Part shown: positions 22,614 through 24,620 of the stretch, piece by piece | Layout of the letters: each line of letters begins with the position of its first letter | Numbering within the stretch: position 1 is the first letter of the stretch | NCBI GenBank assembly: GCA_025362915.1 | Contig: JANYEU010000407.1 | Coordinates: forward strand, 1-24,620 | From: Chitinophagaceae bacterium | GTDB lineage: Bacteria; Bacteroidota; Bacteroidia; Chitinophagales; Chitinophagaceae | Direction: 5' to 3' | DNA: 24,620 nucleotides | Program-made: the position numbers and the translations under genes | Notes under the pieces: model-generated | Databases searched by the model: none | What the model saw: only the letters and a program-made list of their open reading frames with translations | What the model was told of the DNA's origin: nothing

Positions 22614-22766
22614 ATGGAAGCAAAAAAATCTACTGGAATTTATTGGTTGTATTTTACCGTTTGGTTAGGTATAATGATTACCTTGATGTTTGTATATCGT
22701 GAATTCTTTTGGTTGGCCCTTCCTGGCACACTTACTTCTTTTGTAAAAGGAATGGATCTCATTTAA
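22614..22766 (+). CDS. Small membrane protein, 50 residues
   Basis: A frame of 50 codons plus stop, MEAKKSTGIYWLYF to KGMDLI, with one strong hydrophobic helix (WLYFTVWLGIMITLMFVY, about 11-28) and a second, shorter hydrophobic stretch (FFWLALPG). It has a good -33/-7 promoter immediately upstream and a strong bidirectional terminator 15 bp after its stop, so it is a complete transcription unit. No family is recognised, and it is too short for confident homology; single- or two-pass topology is likely. Confidence 0.65.
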   Translation: MEAKKSTGIYWLYFTVWLGIMITLMFVYREFFWLALPGTLTSFVKGMDLI

Positions 22767-22781
22767 TAAATATCTAATAGC

Positions 22782-22827
22782 ATACCATAAAAAAAGCAGG
22801 CAATTACGCCTGCTTTTTTTATGGTAT
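22782..22827. terminator. Bidirectional rho-independent terminator, 20-bp perfect stem
   Basis: Arms of 20 bp (22782-22801 and 22808-22827) are perfectly complementary around a 6-base loop, with GCAGGC/GCCTGC at the apex and A7/T7 tracts on the two sides. It separates the converging small membrane protein gene and the glutathione peroxidase gene. Confidence 0.9.
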
Positions 22828-22842
22828 TATCCTATGTAAGTA

Positions 22843-23376
22843 TTATTTCAAGTAGTCGGTAATGGCCGAACTATCCGGCTCAACCTTACTAGGGAAATAA
22901 GCCAGCATTTTACCATTCTCATCCAACAGGAATTTATTAAAGTTCCAGCCAATGGTCGCATCCAATACGCCATTTTGTTCTTTGCCGGTAAGCCATTTGT
23001 AAATAGGGGCTGTATCATCGCCTTTCACACTTATCTTACTGGCCAAAGGAAAGGTTACACCAAAACGGGCCTTGCAAAACTCCACGATCGCACTATCGCT
23101 GCCTGGTTCTTGCGCATGGAAGTTGTTTGCGGGGAATCCTACAATAACCAACTTATCCTTATTGGCTTCATATAATTTTTCCAATCCTGCATACTGACGT
23201 GTAAATCCGCATTTGGATGCAACGTTTACAACCAAAATTTTCTTCCCTTTAAATTTAGAAAAGTCGATCGTGCCCCCATCAATACTTTTTACCTTAAACT
23301 GATGGATTGACCTATTGGGCATAATAGTAAATGCACAGAATGCCGCAACTGTAATAACCGAGAGTAAATATTTCAT
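22843..23376 (-). CDS. Glutathione peroxidase-family thiol peroxidase, exported
   Basis: A 177-residue member of the GPx family that reduces hydroperoxides. The peroxidatic residue is C56 in NVASKCGFTRQYAGLEKLY, in place of selenocysteine; Q89 sits in FPANNFHAQEPGSD and the catalytic tryptophan in IGWNFNKFLLDENGKML. FPANNF replaces the usual FPCNQF, and C101 (VEFCKARFG) could be the resolving cysteine as in thioredoxin-dependent forms. An N-terminal hydrophobic stretch (LLSVITVAAFCAFTIM) suggests export to the periplasm, so it may protect the envelope. Start ATG 23376. Monocistronic. Confidence 0.9.
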   Translation of the reverse strand: MKYLLSVITVAAFCAFTIMPNRSIHQFKVKSIDGGTIDFSKFKGKKILVVNVASKCGFTRQYAGLEKLYEANKDKLVIVGFPANNFHAQEPGSDSAIVEFCKARFGVTFPLASKISVKGDDTAPIYKWLTGKEQNGVLDATIGWNFNKFLLDENGKMLAYFPSKVEPDSSAITDYLK

Positions 23377-23835
23377 GTTTGTTTATTTTGCTGTGAAGTA
23401 ACAAAATAATTATGGATAAGTTTCAAAAACATAAATGATAAAGCTAGCAGATTTTATCTGAGGTTAATACATGAATAATTTGTTTTATTTCCAATCATAT
23501 CAGCATGAATAATAGATTAGAAATAGCTATTTGAGCGATTTTAAGAAGATAAATAAACTGCTTTCGAAAGGAAAGTATGTTCACTAAGAAAGAAGTTTTA
23601 TCGCAACAAAAAGATAAAGATATAACACCAACCAAGCCGCTGGAAACTATATTCAATTGATAAATCATTGAAGGCTTCGGTAGGAGAAATGCTATCGTTT
23701 TAACTCACGTTTTCATAAAACAATTAGCTGGCAAGGAATAAAATGTTAGGATAGATATGAATTTTGATGAAGTTCACCTTCATCTTAACAAACAATAGAG
23801 CTTTCAACATTACTTTGCAATTCTTTTAAATTACT
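23377..23835. other. Intergenic region before the desaturase gene
   Basis: About 460 bp, A+T-rich. A 27-codon frame from 23577 (MFTKKEVLSQQKDKD...) has no recognisable motif and is probably chance. Inverted repeat GATGAAG-ttcac-CTTCATC at 23766-23784 could be a regulatory site for the downstream gene. Nothing else is supported. Confidence 0.5.
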
Positions 23836-24620
23836 ATGGACGGATTAAGGGAACAATTACTAATACTGGTTTCTTCACCCATTTATATCATACTGATTGG
23901 TGGCGAGTTGCTGTTATCCCATTGGCAATATAGGCAGAAATACACGCTTCGGGATACCATAACCAACGTATACCTGATGCTGCTGAATGCTGGAATAGAC
24001 TTGGCATTTAGGTTTGTTTATATTGGAATTTTTAATCAATGTTTTAAACACCGAATTATCAATTGGCAGGTGGGTATCCTTTATTGGGCAACACTATTAA
24101 TTGCCGAAGACTTCCTTTACTACTGGCTTCACCGTTTCGATCATGAAATAAGGTTTTTTTGGGCAACGCACGTTACCCATCATAGTAGTGAGCAGTACAA
24201 CTTTTCAGTTGGGTTTAGGTCTTCGGTATTTCAGCCACTCTATCGGTTTATTTATTTCTTACCACTGCCGCTGCTAGGTTTCAAACCTTTGGACATTTTA
24301 TTTATGTATGCCGCCACACAGATATGGGGCATTTTTGTGCATACCCAATTGATAAAAAAGATGGGCTTTTTGGAATATATATTGGTTACGCCATCGCATC
24401 ATCGGGTGCATCATGCCTCAAACCCAAAATATCTGGACAAGAACATGGGGATGTTCCTGATTGTGTGGGATAAGCTTTTTAATACTTTCCAACCAGAATT
24501 ACCTAATGAAGAGTACCAACCAATAAGATATGGACTAACAAAAAACATAGAGAAACCTAATGCTGCAACCATTGTTTTTCACGAATGGATGCAGATAGTA
24601 GAAGATATTTTACAGCCAAA
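23836..24620 (+). CDS. Sterol desaturase / fatty acid hydroxylase family protein (partial)
   Basis: From the ATG at 23836 the frame is open to the window end (about 261 residues visible, 3' end missing). It shows the three histidine clusters of the di-iron membrane hydroxylases: HRFDH (99-103), THVTHH (111-116) and HHRVHH (188-193, followed by ASNPKYLDKNMG). Hydrophobic segments flank them: IYIILIGGELLL, VGILYWATLLIA and FIYFLPLPLLGF. Such enzymes hydroxylate or desaturate lipid chains with O2 at the membrane. The bacterial substrate is unknown; carotenoids, hopanoids, fatty acids or sphingolipids are all possible. The start is preceded by a gene-poor region. Confidence 0.9.
   Translation, partial: MDGLREQLLILVSSPIYIILIGGELLLSHWQYRQKYTLRDTITNVYLMLLNAGIDLAFRFVYIGIFNQCFKHRIINWQVGILYWATLLIAEDFLYYWLHRFDHEIRFFWATHVTHHSSEQYNFSVGFRSSVFQPLYRFIYFLPLPLLGFKPLDILFMYAATQIWGIFVHTQLIKKMGFLEYILVTPSHHRVHHASNPKYLDKNMGMFLIVWDKLFNTFQPELPNEEYQPIRYGLTKNIEKPNAATIVFHEWMQIVEDILQP

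Noticed and set aside
23577..23660. 27-codon frame MFTKKEVLSQQKDKD
   Set aside because: Short, no motif, no promoter or terminator; length expected by chance in this A+T-rich stretch.

Overview
The window looks like chromosomal DNA from a Bacteroidota bacterium, most likely a member of the Chitinophagaceae or a close relative. The sequence is A+T-rich, Shine-Dalgarno sequences are almost absent, and several genes are preceded by the Bacteroidota-type -7 promoter box TAnnTTTG. The rpsF-rpsR-rplI order, the CCG-domain Fe-S protein followed by a conserved Bacteroidota-only protein, and a bifunctional Rel all fit. No transposase, integrase, tRNA, rRNA or CRISPR array was found.

Layout. 1-5100: end of a surface-polysaccharide or glycan region, with the tail of a family 2 glycosyltransferase, then on the minus strand a large YfhO-type membrane protein, a methyltransferase and a family 4 glycosyltransferase. 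5144-6344: a small membrane protein and a queuosine-precursor transporter (YhhQ). 6345-7174: a gene-free, repeat-rich region with two REP-like hairpins and five exact 41-bp palindromic units bounded by outer inverted arms. 7175-10875: the stringent-response enzyme Rel, a CCG-domain Fe-S protein and a conserved unknown. 10877-14202 (minus): deoxynucleoside kinase coupled to a pentapeptide-repeat protein, TrpS, and a class I glutamine amidotransferase. 14353-15684 (minus): an unknown 320-residue protein and a small protein made of eight heptapeptides. 16008-18005: an AbiL/Rlo-type defence pair (AAA ATPase plus RloB), where RloB is cut short by an in-frame stop. 18213-19597: two paralogous orphan NarL-type response regulators. 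19683-20846 (minus): rpsF-rpsR-rplI with a structured leader. 21079-22766: a lipoprotein, inorganic pyrophosphatase, a half-size TauE-like permease and an unlisted 50-residue membrane protein. 22843-24620: a secreted glutathione peroxidase and a sterol-desaturase-family protein cut by the window end.

The most unusual signal is a family of four intergenic elements (2455-2532, 5435-5550, 10260-10340, 13274-13393). Each is built from degenerate 7-bp units (consensus AGTnnnn) in strict register, arranged as two opposing arms. Every one lies between two co-directional genes. In three of four the terminal TAGT of the element is the TAG stop codon of the gene upstream. In the fourth the repeat has run into the 3' end of the coding sequence. 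Word usage differs from element to element but is shared between the two arms of one element. I do not know of a description of this family. The second unusual signal is the 41-bp hairpin array upstream of rel.
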